From: Rhinopithecus roxellana
Taxonomy: Eukaryota; Chordata; Mammalia; Primates; Cercopithecidae
Assembly (NCBI RefSeq): GCF_007565055.1
Contig: NC_044553.1
Location: 98,183,858 to 98,247,857 of the forward strand
DNA: 64,000 nucleotides
Reading direction: 5' to 3'
The notes under the pieces were generated by a model, which ran no database searches, was not told where the DNA came from, and saw nothing but the letters and a program-made list of their open reading frames with translations. A program made the position numbers and the translations under genes. Positions within the stretch are counted from its first letter, which is position 1. Each line of letters begins with the position of its first letter. Of this stretch, positions 33,748 through 46,262 are shown in pieces.

Positions 33748-36700
33748 TCTTTTGACTTTTATTTTAGGTTTAGGGATACATGTTCAGGTTTCTTATAAAG
33801 ATAAATTTGTGTTACGGGAGTTCATTGTACAGATTATTTCATCACTCAGGTACTAATCCTAGTATCCATCAGTTATTTTTCCTGATCCTCTCCCACCTTG
33901 GACCTTTCACCCTCTGATAGGCCCCAGTGTCAGTTGTTCCCTTCTTTGTGTCCATGTGTTCTCATCCTTTAGTTCCCACTTATAAGTGAGAGCATACAGT
34001 ATTTGGTTTTCTGTTCCTGCACTAGTTTGCTAAGAATAATGGCCCTTGGCTCCATCCATGTTTCTACAAAAGACATGATCTCATTCTTGTTTATGATTCT
34101 GTAGCATTTGATAGTGTATATATACCTCATTTTCATTATCCAATCTGCCATTGATGGACATTTAGGTTGATTCCACATCTTTGCTATTGTAAATAGTGCT
34201 GTAATGAACATATGCATGCATGTGTCTTTATAATAGAATGATTTGTATTCCCTTGGCTATTTTGAGTAATGGGATTGCTGGGTTAAATACTAGTTATGTT
34301 TTTTGCCCTTTGAGGAATCACCACACTGGTTTCCACAATGTTTAACTAATTTACACTCCCACCAGCAGTGTATAGGTGCTCCCTTTTCTGTCCAACCTCA
34401 CACACATCTGTTATTTTTTGACTTTATAGTAATAGCCAATATGACTTGTGTGAGATGGTATCTCACTGTGATTTGATTTCTTTTTCTCTGATTATCAGTG
34501 ATATTGAGCTTTTTTTCATATGCTTTTTGGCCACATGTGTGTCTTCTTTTCAAACATATCTGCTCATTTTCCCCCACCCCCTTTGTAATGGAATTGTTTT
34601 CTTATAAATTAGTTGAAGTTATTTATAGATTTTGGATATTAGACCTTTGTCAGATGCATCGTTTGCAAATATTTTCTCCCATTCCGTAGGCTGTCTGGTT
34701 ACTCTGTCGATGGTTTTGTTTTGCTGTCAGAAGCTCTTTAATTAGATATCATGTGTCAATTTTCACTTTTGTTGCAACTGGAATCTTTGTCATATCTTCT
34801 CCAGTCTTATATCCAGAAGGGCATTGCCTAGGTTGTCTTCCAGGTTTTTTTCTTTTTTAATAGTTTGGAGTTTTACATTTAAATCTTTAATCCATCTTGA
34901 GTTGATGTTTATATATTATGTAAAGAAGGAGTCCAGTTGCAGTCTTCTGCATATGGCTAGCCAGTTAACACAGCACCACTTATTGAATAGGGAGTCCTTT
35001 CTGCATTGCTTGTTTTTGTCAGCTTTGTCAAAGATCAGATAGTTTTAGGTTTGCAGCCTTATTTCTGAGCTCTCTATCCTGTTTCCTCAGACTATGTGTC
35101 AGTTTTTATACCAGTACCATGCTGTTTTGGTTACTGTGGCTTTGTAGTACAGTTTGAAGTAGGGTAATGTGATGCCTTCAGCTTCGTTCTTTTTTCTTAA
35201 TATTACTTTGACTTTTCTTGCTCTCTTTTGGTTCTGTATGATTTTTAAAATAGTTTTTTATGAGTTCTGTGAAGAACATCATTGTTAGTTTCACAGAAAT
35301 GGCATTGAATCTATAAATTGCTTTGGGCAGTATGGGCATTTTAATGATATTGATTCTTTCTGTTCATGATCGTGGAATGTTTTTCCATTTGGATAATCTC
35401 TGATTTTTTTGAGCAGTGTTTTGTAATTCTCATTGTAGGGATGTTTTTGTCTGGTAGGCTGTACTCCTAGGTATTTTATTGTTTTAGTGGCAAATGTGAA
35501 TGAGGTTGTGTGCTTGATTTGACTCTCAGCTTAGATATTGCTAGTATATAGGAATGCAAGAGATTTTTTTTGTACATTAGTTTTTTTGTCCTGAAACTTT
35601 ACTGAAGTTCTTTATCAGCTAACAGAGATTTTGGGCTGAGACTATGGGGTTTTCTAGATATAGAATCATGGCATCTGCAAACAGGGTTAGTTTCACTTCC
35701 TCTCTTCCTATTTGGATGCACTTTATTTCTTTCTCTTACATGATTGCTCTGGCCAGGACTTCCAATACTATACTGAATAGGAGTGGTTAGAGAGGGCATC
35801 CTTTTCTTGTGGTGATTTTCAAGAGGGAATGCTACCAGCTTTTGTCCATTCAGTATGATTTTTGTCTGTGGGTTTATCACAAATGACCTTTATTATTTTG
35901 AGGTATATTTCTTCAATACCTAATTTATTGAGAGTTTTTAACATAAAGGGATTTTGAATTTTATAAAAGCCTTTTCTACATTTATTGACATAATCATGTG
36001 GTTTTTGTCTTCATTTCTGTTTGTATGATGAATCACATTTATTGATTTGCATGTATTGAACCAACCTTGCATTCTAAGGATAAAACCTACTTGACCGTGG
36101 TGGATTAGCTTTTTGATGTGCTGCTAGTGTTTTGTTGAGGGTTTTTGCACAAATGTTTATCAAAGATATTGGCCTGATGTTTTCTTCATTTTGTGGTGTC
36201 TCTGCCAGGTTTTGGTATCAGGATGATGCTGGCTTTTTATAATGAGTTAGGGAGTCTTTCTGCTCAGTTTTTCGGAATAGTTTCAGTAGAAATTCTTCCT
36301 GCTTTTCTTTGTACATCTGGTAGAATGTGGCCATGAATCCATCGGGTCCTGAGTTTTATTCAGTTGGTAGGCTATTAATTACTGATTGAATTTTAGAGCC
36401 TGTTACTGATCTGTTCAGGGATTCAATTTCTTCATGAGTTAGTCTTTGTAGGGTGTGTGTACACAGTACTTTATCCATTTCTTCTAAGTCTTGTAGTTGG
36501 TGAACATAGAGGTATTCTGGTTTGATGGTTATTTGTTCCTGTGGAGTTAATGGTAAACTCCTCTTTGTTGTTTCTAATAGTGTTCATTTGGAGATTCTCT
36601 CTTTTCTTCTCTATCAGTCTAGCTAGTTGACTATCTACCTTATTATTTTTTTCACAAAACAAAACTTTGGATTTATTAATTTTTTGAACGATTTTTGTGT

Positions 36701-37092
36701 CCCAGTCTACTTCATTTCAGCTTTAATTTTGGTTATTGCTTTTCTTCTGCTAGTTTTGAGTTTGGTTTCTTGCTTCTCTAGTTTGTTGTTATTGTTGTGA
36801 TGTTTGTTCATTTGAGATCTAACTTTTTGATGTGGACATTTAGTGCCATAAATTTCCCTCTTAACACTGCCTTAGATGGTCCCAGAGAGGTTGATATGTT
36901 ATATCTTTGGTCCTATAAGTTTCAAAAAAGCTCTTGATTTCTGCCTTAGTTTCATTATTTACTCAAAAGCCACTCAGAAGCAGGTTTTTTAATTCCATGT
37001 AATTATATGACTTTGAGTGATTCTTTTAGTCTTCAATTCTATTTCTATTGTACTGTGGTCCAAAAGAGTGGTTGGTATATTTCTTTTTTTTT
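33748..37092 (-). mobile_element. L1, old L1PA/L1PB range, 3' portion, minus strand
   Basis: The 3'UTR is at the left (about 33750-33965), then the ORF2 C-terminal frame from its GGN end (33969) and on to the endonuclease C-terminal region near 37060, where the complement of the D-H-S part reads TACTGTGGTCC. The reverse transcriptase domain lies between with many stops and shifts. It ends abruptly at about 37092, against a plus-strand piece of the same gene. Confidence 0.88.
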
Positions 37093-37097
37093 ATAGT

Positions 37098-37441
37098 TAT
37101 AAAGGGATCAATTTAACAGGAAGATATAACAATTGTAAATATACATGTACACTGGAGCACCCAGATCTATAAAGCAAATATTAGATCTAAAGGCAAATAT
37201 AGATCCCAATACAATAACAGCTGAGGACTTCAACACCCACTCTTAGCATTGGACAAATCATCTAGACAGAAAATCATCAAAGAAATACTAAATTTAGACT
37301 GCATCACAGACCAAATGACTTAACAGACATTTATGGAACATTTCATCCAACAGCTGCACAGTACACATTCTTTTCATCAGCATATGTAATGTCCTCCAGG
37401 ATGGACTATACATTAGGACACAAAACAAATCTCAAAAAGTT
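37098..37441 (+). mobile_element. Inverted L1 ORF2 endonuclease segment
   Basis: Plus-strand L1 DNA from about ORF2 residue 100 (AAAGGGATCAATTTAACAGG) to about 215 (GGACACAAAACAAATCTC). The outer edge (about 215) is close to the edge of the minus-strand part (about 225), the arrangement expected of a 5' inversion produced by twin priming during the insertion of the element at 33748-37092. A separate older L1 on the plus strand is the alternative. Confidence 0.75.
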
Positions 37442-37449
37442 TATCTAAA

Positions 37450-38832
37450 AAAAAATTTTGTATTGTACTTTAAGTACTAGGGTACATGTGAACAACATGA
37501 AGTTTTGATACATAGGTATACATGTGCCATGTTGGTTTGCTGCACCCATCAACTCATCATTTACATTAGGTATTTCTCCTAGTGCTATCCCTCTCATAGG
37601 CCCCCATCCCCTGAGAGGCCCCAGTGTATGATGTTCCCTGACCTGTGTCCAAGTGTTCTCATTGTTCAGTTCCCACCTATGAGTGAGAACATGTGGTTTT
37701 CTGTCCTTGTGATAGTTTGCTGAGAATAATGGTTTCCAGCCTCATCCATGTCCCTACAAAGGACATGAACTCATCGTTTTTTATGGCTGCATAGTATTCC
37801 ATAGTGTATATGTGCCACATTTTCTTAATCTAGTCTATCATTGATGGACATTTGGGTTAGTTCCAAGTCTTTGCTATTGTGAATAGTCCTACAATAGACA
37901 TACATGTGCACGTGTCTTTATAGTAGCATAATTTATAATCCTTTGGGTACATACCCGGTAATGGGATCACTGGGTCAAATAGTATTTCTAGTTCCAGATC
38001 CTTGAGGAATCTCCACACTGTCTTCCACAATGGTTGAACTAATTTACACTCCTGCCAGTAGTATAAAAGCGTTCCTATTTCTCCATATCCTCTCCAGCAT
38101 CTGTTGTTTCCTGACATTTTAATGATTGTCATTCTAAATGGCATGAGATGGTATCTCATTGTGCTTTTGATTTGCATTTCTCTGATGACCAGTGATGATG
38201 AACATTTTTTCATGTGTCTGTTGGCTGCATAAATGTCTTCTTTGAAAAGTGTTCATATCCTTTCCCCAGTTTTTGATGGAGTAGTTTGATTTTTTTCTTG
38301 TAAATTTGTTTAAGTTCTTGGTAGATTCTGGATATTAGCCCTTTGTCAGTCGGGTAGATTGCAAAAATTTTCTCCCATCCTGTGGGTTGCCTGTTCATGC
38401 TGAGGATAGTTTCTTTTGCTGTGCAGAAGCTCTTTAGTTTAATTCTATCCCATTTGTCTATTCTGGCTTTGTTGCCATTGCTTTTGGTGTTTTAGTCATG
38501 AAGTACTTGCCCATGCCTATGTTCTGAATGGTATTGCCTGGATTTTCTTCTAGAGTTTTTATGGTTTTAGGTCTAACATTTAAGTCTTTAGTCCATCTTG
38601 AATTAATTTTTGTATAAGGTGTAAGGAAGGGATCCAGTTTCAGCTTCCTACATATGGCTGGCCTGTTTTCCAAGTATTATTTATTACATAGGGAATCCTT
38701 TGCCTATTTCTTATTTTAGTCAGGTTTGTCAAAGATCAGATGGTTGTAGATGTGTGGTGTTGTTTCTGAGGGCTTCTGTTCTGTTCCATTGGCCTATTCA
38801 TCTGTTTTGGTACCAGTACCAAGGCATGTAGC
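37450..38832 (-). mobile_element. L1PA 3' portion, minus strand
   Basis: Younger than its left neighbour. The T-rich end precedes TACTTTAAGTACTAGGGTAC, the reverse of an L1 3' terminus. The 3'UTR, then ORF2 C-terminal frames (37857-38213, 38210-38398 and 38458-38673, minus) follow, with the cysteine motif partly kept (CWRGYGEIG). It breaks off at about ORF2 residue 885 (the WYWYQN region). Confidence 0.9.
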
Positions 38833-38835
38833 CTT

Positions 38836-39412
38836 GATTGGGGTATTTCATTTCTTTTTTGTTTGCTGATCTTATGGTGTGGTCAAATATTATCTGATGG
38901 TGTGGTTAATTTTAGAGTATGTGCTCTGTGGTGATGAGAATGTATATTCTGTTGTTTTTGGGTAGGGAGTTCTGTAAAAGTCTATTAGGTCCATTTGGTC
39001 CAGTGTTGACTTCAGGTCCTGAATATCTGTTAATTTTCTGCCACAGTAATCTGTCTAATACCATCAGTGGGGTGTTGAATTCTCCCACTATTATTATGTG
39101 GGAGTCTTAAAGTTTCTTTAAAAGTCTCTAAGAATTTACTTTATGAATCTGAGTGCTCCTGTATTGGGTGCATGTATATTTAAGATAGTTAGGTTTTCTT
39201 GTTGAATTGAATCATTATATACTCCCCTTCTTTGTCTTTTTTATCTTTGGTAGTTTAATGTCTGTTTTGTCTGAAATTAAGATTGCACCCCCTACTTTTT
39301 ATCTATTTTCCATTTGCTTGGTAGATTTTTCTCCATCCCTTTCTTTTGAGCTTAGGAGTGCCATAGCATCTGATATGAGCCTCTTGAAGACGGCATATAA
39401 TTGAGTCTTGCT
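38836..39412 (-). mobile_element. L1 ORF2 endonuclease fragment, minus strand
   Basis: From about residue 215 to about 75 of ORF2, antisense to the plus strand: TGTCTAATACCATCAGTGGG corresponds to the region after GDFN, and TCTTTGTCTTTTTTATC to the KRDKEGH region. It directly follows the piece ending at residue 885, so about 2 kb of ORF2 is missing between them. Either one L1 with an internal deletion or two adjacent insertions. Confidence 0.8.
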
Positions 39413-40021
39413 GAAATGAATACTTTGACTCTTTTATACCATCGCTTTCAGAGATAAATATTATAAATCCCTTGGAGGATGCATTTCTGTACTTTTATAA
39501 TTGAAGCCTTTCTTATTTTATAGATATTTTATCTTCTTACATATAGGTGATAATATTAATTATGTATTTCTAATCACATGTATACCAAGTTATAACTGTA
39601 GTGTTTATTTAATAAAGTTCATCCATTTTGATCTGTTATTTTTTCTTATATGCCTAAAATGATTGTTTCTATTTATCCTGTTTGGTTAATTTTTTAACAA
39701 ATTATTATATTTATTAATTTTGCTCATATTGATTATTTGTGTTACTATTAATCTACATTTTAAGCTACCAGTAGCATCAATAATGTTGATTGGTTGTCTA
39801 TGTTTTCTGCAGTGTCTATGCAAGAGGAAGAAGTTGCTGAATGGAGCTATGGATTGCATTTTTTCGTTAGTTAAGTAAGTAGGCATATGTGGATGAGCAA
39901 ACAAATGTTCTGAGAAAAGCAGGTTGGCAGCAAGGAAAGAGGCAAGGCCTTTTTTCTGCTTGGTTAGCATCTGTGCAGATCCTTACTAGAACTGATTGGT
40001 GGCTACATTGAATAAAAAGTG
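39413..40021. other. Intergenic DNA, nothing recognised
   Basis: AT-rich. A 94-codon minus-strand frame at 39686-39970 has no recognisable domain. Confidence 0.45.
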
Positions 40022-40640
40022 TTAGTGGGATTGTAAGCTGGTTCAACCATTGTGGAAAACAGTATGGCGATTCCTCAAGGATCTAGAACTAGAAATACCA
40101 TATGACCCAGCCATCCCATTATTGGGTATATACCCAAAGGATCATAAATCATGCTGCTATAAAGACACATGCACATGTGCGTTTATTGTGGCACTATTCA
40201 CAATAGCAAAGACTTGGAACCAACCCAAATGTCCATCAGTGACAGCCTGGATTAAGAAAAGGTGGCACATATACACCATGGAATACTATGCAGCCATAAA
40301 AAAGGATGAGTTTGTGTCCTTTGTAGGGACATGGATGCAGCTGGAAACCATCATTCTCAGCAAACTATCGCAAGAACAGAAAACAAACCGCATGTTCTCA
40401 CTCATAGGTGGGAATTGAACAATGAGATCACCTGGACTCTGGAAGGGGAACATCACCCACTGGGGCCTATTATGGGGAGGGGGACTGGGGAAGGATGGCA
40501 TTGAGAGTCAAACCTGATGTAAATGACGAATTGATGGGTGCTGATGAGTTGATGCACACCAACATGGCACAAGTATACATATGTGACAAACCTGCACGTT
40601 GGGCACATGTACCCTAGAACTTAAAGTATAATTTTAAAAA
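40022..40640 (+). mobile_element. 5'-truncated L1PA 3' end
   Basis: A 122-codon open frame (40050-40418) covers the ORF2 C-terminal end to the GGN stop. The 3'UTR carries the phrase AATTGATGGGTGCTGATGAG, as in the full-length copy at 14015, so the two are of similar subfamily. AAAAAGTG occurs just before (ending 40021) and after (ending 40650), a short target duplication. It is much closer to the 14015 copy than the older L1s nearby. Confidence 0.92.
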
Positions 40641-40650
40641 TAAAAAAGTG

Positions 40651-42984
40651 AGCTTCTCGGTGATTGGGGTATTTTAAAGAAAACCCAAGTAGAAGTGCAA
40701 GTGATTAATAAATTTTGAATTGGAGATACACAAGAGCTGTAGGCAATTCAGAGGAGCTGCCACATTAGCTGATTCTAAAAAAATAATTTTAGGATTTCAA
40801 TCACTGATGAAAGGATATGGTAGGATTATAGTATATGGCAACTGAGCATATAGATGCAGTTTTGGAAGAAAACTATGTAAGGGGCTTTTTACTGAACTGA
40901 GTAGATTTGAGAATGTATATTATAAAGCCAAACAGATTATAAATTGTGTCTCAGAGCACAATGAAATGAAAAAGAGCTAGAATCAGATAAAGTTTAGCAG
41001 CATCAGCACTTAATTATATTCAAATATTTTTCAAAAGACAAAAAGTTTTTCAAACTTAACAGGCTAAAATGGACTTTTGCTCACTGATATTATTTACTAA
41101 CTTTTTGAAAATAAATTTGAAACAATAAGCATAGTTATTCTACAATCTTTCAGTATGTAATGATGTCATATTTGAAATATCGCTTCAATAAAAAATTATC
41201 ATAATTGAGAATGATTTAATGTGAATGTATTCTATAAATGAAATGTATTCATATATTTTTGCTAAATAATGATAATTATTAGAGATGTATTGGTGATATA
41301 TCAGGTGATATACAAAATAAATACTGTATAAATATATTATTACATGTAACTTATATTAGAATAGATAACAGTTATTATTTTAGAGCTAAGTTGTCTCACA
41401 AAAATTATAAATTTCTCTGATAATTCAAGTTAATGCCCTTAGTTCTTCAAAAGTAAATATAGAGTCTTTTCATTCAATAGTCAACGCATTCAAGGACGAC
41501 ACAACTTACGTCATCTTGAAGTACTAAAACTGAGAAAAAGCTTTAAAACATAATAGACATAGTAACTCAATATCACATTATTATCTCTTACTGAGATTAA
41601 TATAATACAGATAAACCTGTAAGTTTATTCTTAAAAGTTTCTAAGTAGTGTACTATGATTTTCTACTAAATGACATTACAAAATATTAGACAACTTTTCT
41701 CAGTGTAAACTTTGGCTTAAAGCAGAAAGAAAAAAAGCTTGCGTTATTTAATGTAAGTGACTATATACTAGCTAGGAAATACTTTCAAACTGTCAAAAAA
41801 AAAAAAAAAAAAAAACCTTTATAGTCATACAACCAGATCTTTATTAATAGTATCAACACAGTAGACTGAAGAGCAAACTATAACAGCTCAGTAACTTACC
41901 CATCTTATGATGGGTATAGGACATTATTATAAATGTGCAGTTGCCAAATACATCCCATAGACTTTAAATTCATTGTCATATGAATATTCACCACAATTCA
42001 CTGCTCAAGTCACCTTTTATTGTGGTGACAATCCTCTCATCATTTATGACACCGTAAGATTTATAGAACAATCATCCTTTTCCATGCTTAACATATTTTG
42101 TTTAAATATGAGCGATTTTTTTTTGTATCTTAATTTTATAGTTAGTTTGTAACTTTCTACAGATTTAATTTTTCCCTGAAGATACAAACCAAACAAACGG
42201 CCAACTCTGAAGCATATCTATTATTTGCTTGGCCCATAAAAAAAAAAAAAAGAAAAGTTTTAAATTGTCCTAATTTGCTGTTTTTCAAGCTGGTGTATGT
42301 ATCTCTTTTTTACAGTCATGTATTCTTCTTCATACAAAATTAGTATATCTTAAATAATAGAACATGGATCATAACTAAACACAGCAGTTATAGTGCATTT
42401 ACACAATTAAAATTCAACTCTTTAATAAGATTGATCACTTACAAATAATTTAATATTACAATCTTAAAACAATGATTAGTTTGATAACTATTATCCCTAT
42501 GAAATAGCGAAACACTAAAGCATATGATGCCTTCAGTTATACTTTTTTACAAGAAAATGAAAGTTTCTCAGATAAACCCTGTGGAGTTGGAAGTTATAAC
42601 AGTTACTCAATAAACAATCTGCTTCTACAGTATGATTCTTTTCATGGTCTTTCATTTTTAAAAATTAGTGATATGTACTGATTTCTCATCTATATTTTTA
42701 TAGTGAACCTACTTAATAATACTATTCTTCAGAGCTCATTCCCTAAGTAGAGATAGTAAACAACAATGTGAAAAACAAAAGTTACTGTTCGGAACTATCC
42801 TTATTCACTTTAATTAAACCGGGAGCTAGCTTTGTTTCTTTCTCCACTTACAGAAGATATAGGCCTCTCAACTAACAAATAAACTAGCTAATGATCTTAC
42901 TTTTCTGCCTTTATTTATTTAAAGTTCTGGTGTGGCGAAAAGATCTGTTGGTTCTCACCCAGCTATGAGCTGAGTCCTGCTCCA
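40651..42984. other. AT-rich intergenic DNA with two A runs
   Basis: No gene, RNA or recognised repeat over 2.3 kb. A pure run of 21 A lies at 41795-41815 and another A run at about 42238-42251. Confidence 0.5.
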
Positions 42985-43228
42985 TACCCCACATTTATAT
43001 GAAGAAGTCTTAACTCCCAGTACTTAATAATGTGACTGTATTTAAGGATATGTCTTCCAAGAAGTCGTTAAGATTAAATGAGGTATGTAGGGTAGGTCCT
43101 AACCCAATATGATTGTAGTAATCTTGATCTCAGACTTTTATCTTCCAGAAATGTAAGAAAACAAATTTCTGTTGTTTTTAAACTACTCAGTCTGTTGTCC
43201 TTGTTATGTCAGTTCTAGCAAACTAATA
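42985..43228 (+). mobile_element. Degraded MaLR LTR (MLT1-like)
   Basis: Order of diagnostic pieces: TATATGAAGAAGTCTTAACT, CAGTACTTAATAATGTGAC, then CCAGAAATGTAAGAAAAC, TTCTGTTGTTTTTAAACTAC and TGTTATGTCAG. High divergence, with the start at about 42985 poorly defined. Confidence 0.7.
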
Positions 43229-44153
43229 TCAGCAGAAATATTCTTCCATCACTTTCTAAATTGGTAAAATACTCGAAGTAGATTTTAAATGGAATCTAAA
43301 TGAATGGATAAACAGATAAATGGAACTTCATTAGTGACAAAAGTAGTAATTAATGGAAGTCCATTAGTCCAAAAGTAGTAGGTTTATTTATCCTTATAGT
43401 AGTTTTCAGATAAATGTTAGCAAATGATATTTAGATCTTTGCCTGCTTGAAGGATTCTTGTTATTTCTCTCCTGTCAAACAAATACAAGTGAAACATTTT
43501 TCTTTCATTAATCATCTCTAAAATGGCCTTAATTATTGAGTATCATTTTATTTATATCATGACTATTTCACCATCCATTTCTTTTTAAGTCAGATAAATA
43601 TTATCATCTTCATTACACAGGTGCAAACACCATAAACATGCAGATGTAGAAGTCCTGCAGATACAGTTCGTGAAAAAGTCTCTTACTTTCATCTCCACAC
43701 AATTTTAATACCAGTTTCCTCCACTGGATTTCTGAGGGCAGAGATCAGAGGTATTTAATCTTTAGATATTCAGTGTATAACACAGCACTCATGAACATGC
43801 TAGATGAATTTTCTTGTCTCTGTTCACTTGCTTCTCCCTCCTAACAATCTCTTGAGTATCTTTACTTGTTGAAATAATAAACTTTATTTTATCTCGAGTT
43901 AAAGTCATTTCATCATCACAGTGTTTCCCAACTGTCTCAATTATCACTAATTATTACATTGTTTGAATTTGTATGTCATTGATGGGCACTTACTTTGCAC
44001 TTACCATTCACTTTATCTAAGTCTGTGCCTCTAATCTTTCTCCACAAAAGTATTGTTAGCTTTTTGTTAGAATGCCACGTTATTATTGAAGACATTCTTG
44101 ATATATTCTCCAGTGGAAATTATTATTTCATTATTGTTTATCTTCATACTTCC
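43229..44153. other. AT-rich intergenic DNA, nothing recognised
   Basis: No supported gene or repeat. Confidence 0.45.
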
Positions 44154-44537
44154 TGTCTTAGACTTTTTTATGCTGCTATAACAAAATGCCACAGACTTGG
44201 TAATTTGTAATGAACAGAAACTAATTTGGCTCATGGGTCTGAAGGAAGTCTGTGATTGAAGGGACATGTCTAGTGAGGGCTTTCTTGCTGTATAATAGCA
44301 TGGTGGAAGGGATTTCATGGGTGAGAGAGCGTGAGCTAGAGAAGGAACCAAATTCACCCTTTATAAGTATCCCGCTCATAAAAATGATGCCACTCTGCAA
44401 TAATTGCATTAATCTATTCATGTGGACAAAAGCCCTCATGGACTAACCACTTTAAAAGTTTTCACCTTTCAAGGCTGTTGCATTGGGGATTAAGTTTCCA
44501 ACACATAAACTTTGGAAGAAGCATTCAAACCACAGCA
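44154..44537 (-). mobile_element. MaLR LTR (MLT1/MST-like)
   Basis: From TGTCTTAGACTTTTTTATGC to CATTCAAACCACAGCA on the plus strand, the reverse of an LTR running TGCTGTGGTTTGAATG to CTAAGACA. Internal pieces in reverse: GGGACATGTCTAGTGAGGGC and CTTTATAAGTATCC. Flanks CTTCC (44149-44153) and CTGCC (44538-44542) match at four of five positions. Confidence 0.85.
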
Positions 44538-44559
44538 CTGCCCATGCCATTTTATTGCA

Positions 44560-45285
44560 TTTAACTTTTTCCTTTAAAACATTACATTTATTGCAGTATA
44601 ATTCATATAAAATAAATGCATCCATTCGAAATGTACATTTATAATTTTTATTTTTTCTTGATTTACTCACTTTTAAAATACACTTTATTTTTTTTTTAAG
44701 AACACTTTTAGTTTTATGGCAAAATTGGGCAAAAAGTGCACAGTTCCTATATAATCCTGCCCCCACACATGCATAGCCTCCCTGACCATCAAAATCCTGT
44801 GCCAGTGTGGTGTAATTTGTTAAAGTCGATGAACCTACATTGACTCATCATTATCACCCAAAGCCCATAGTTTACATTAGGAATAACTCTTGGTGCTGCA
44901 TATTCTATGGATTTGGACAAATGCACCACAACATGTGTTCACCATTACAGTATCATACAGAGTAGCTTCATTTCCCTAAAAATTCTCTGTGTGCCTCCGA
45001 TTCATCCCTATATCCTGCCTAACCAAAGGCAGCAACTGATCATTTTACTGTCTCGATATTTTTAACCTTTTCTAGAATTTCATAGAGTTGAAATCATATA
45101 TTATGTAGTGTTTTCATACTGGTTTTTGGGACTGGTGATTTCTATTTTAGGTTATTAATTATTGATTCAATTTATTTAGTAGATATAGACATGTTCAGGT
45201 TGTATATTCATTTTTATTTTACATATTTATGGTTGCATAGTATGTTTTACGTTTTTCAATTTTTTATTTCCGGAATGAAGAACAC
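44560..45285 (-). mobile_element. Ancient L1M 3' region
   Basis: Reverse-strand L1M 3'UTR features: ACATTGACTCATCATTATCA, CCCATAGTTTACATTAGG, GTATCATACAGAGTAGCTTC and GCAACTGATCATTTTACTGT in order. Divergent and without coding. Confidence 0.7.
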
Positions 45286-45289
45286 ATTT

Positions 45290-46262
45290 TGTCACAGCAA
45301 AGAAAACTACCATCACAGTGAACAGGCAATGGGAGAAAATGGTTGCAATCTATCCATCTGACAAAGGGCTAATATCCAGAATCTACAAAGAACTTAAACA
45401 AATTTACAAGAAAACAAAAACAAACAACCCCATCAAAAAGTAGGCAAAGGATATGAACAGACACTTTTCAAAAGAAGACATTTATGCAGCCAGCAGACAC
45501 ATGAAAAAATGCTCATCATCACTGGTCTTCAAAGAAATGCAAATCAAAACCACAATGAGATACCATCTCACACCAGTTAGAATGGTGATCATTAAAAAGT
45601 CAGGAAACAACAGATTCTGGAGAGGATGTGGAGAAACAGGAATGCTTTTACACTGTTGGTGGGAGTGTAAATTAGTTCAACCATTGTGGAAGACAGTTTG
45701 GCAATTCCTCAAGGATCTAGAACTAGAAATGTCATTTGACCCAGCCATCCCATTACTGGATATATATCCAAAGAATTATAAATCACGCTAGTATAAAGAC
45801 ACATGCACAGGTATGTTTATTGTGGCAGTATTCACAATAACAAAGACTTGGAACAACCGAAATGTCCATCAATGATAGACTGGATTAAGACAATGTGGCA
45901 CATATACACCATGGAATAATATGCAGCCATAAAGAAGGATGAGTTCATGTCCTTTGTAGTGACATGGATGAAGTTGGAAATCATCTTTCTGAGCAAACTA
46001 TCACAAGGACAGAAAACCAAACACTGTATGGTCTCACTCATAGGTGGGAATGGAACAATGAGAACACTTGGACACAGGATGGGTAAGATCACACACTGGG
46101 GCCTGTTGTGGGGTGTGGGGATGGGGGAATAGCATTAGGAGAAATACCTAATGTAAATGATGAGTTAATGGGTGCAGTAAACCAACATGACACATGTATA
46201 CATATGTAACAAACCTGCACCTTGTCCACATGTACCCTAGAACTTCAAGTATAATAAAAACA
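45290..46262 (+). mobile_element. 5'-truncated L1PA 3' end
   Basis: Starts in the ORF2 C-terminal third (CAGCAAAGAAAACTACCATC). A 112-codon open frame at 45453-45791 runs through the cysteine motif (RGCGETGMLLHCWWEC, with the preceding Cys changed to Phe). The 3'UTR ends CCCTAGAACTTCAAGTATAA with an AATAAA-rich tail. Stops and shifts exist elsewhere. Confidence 0.9.
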
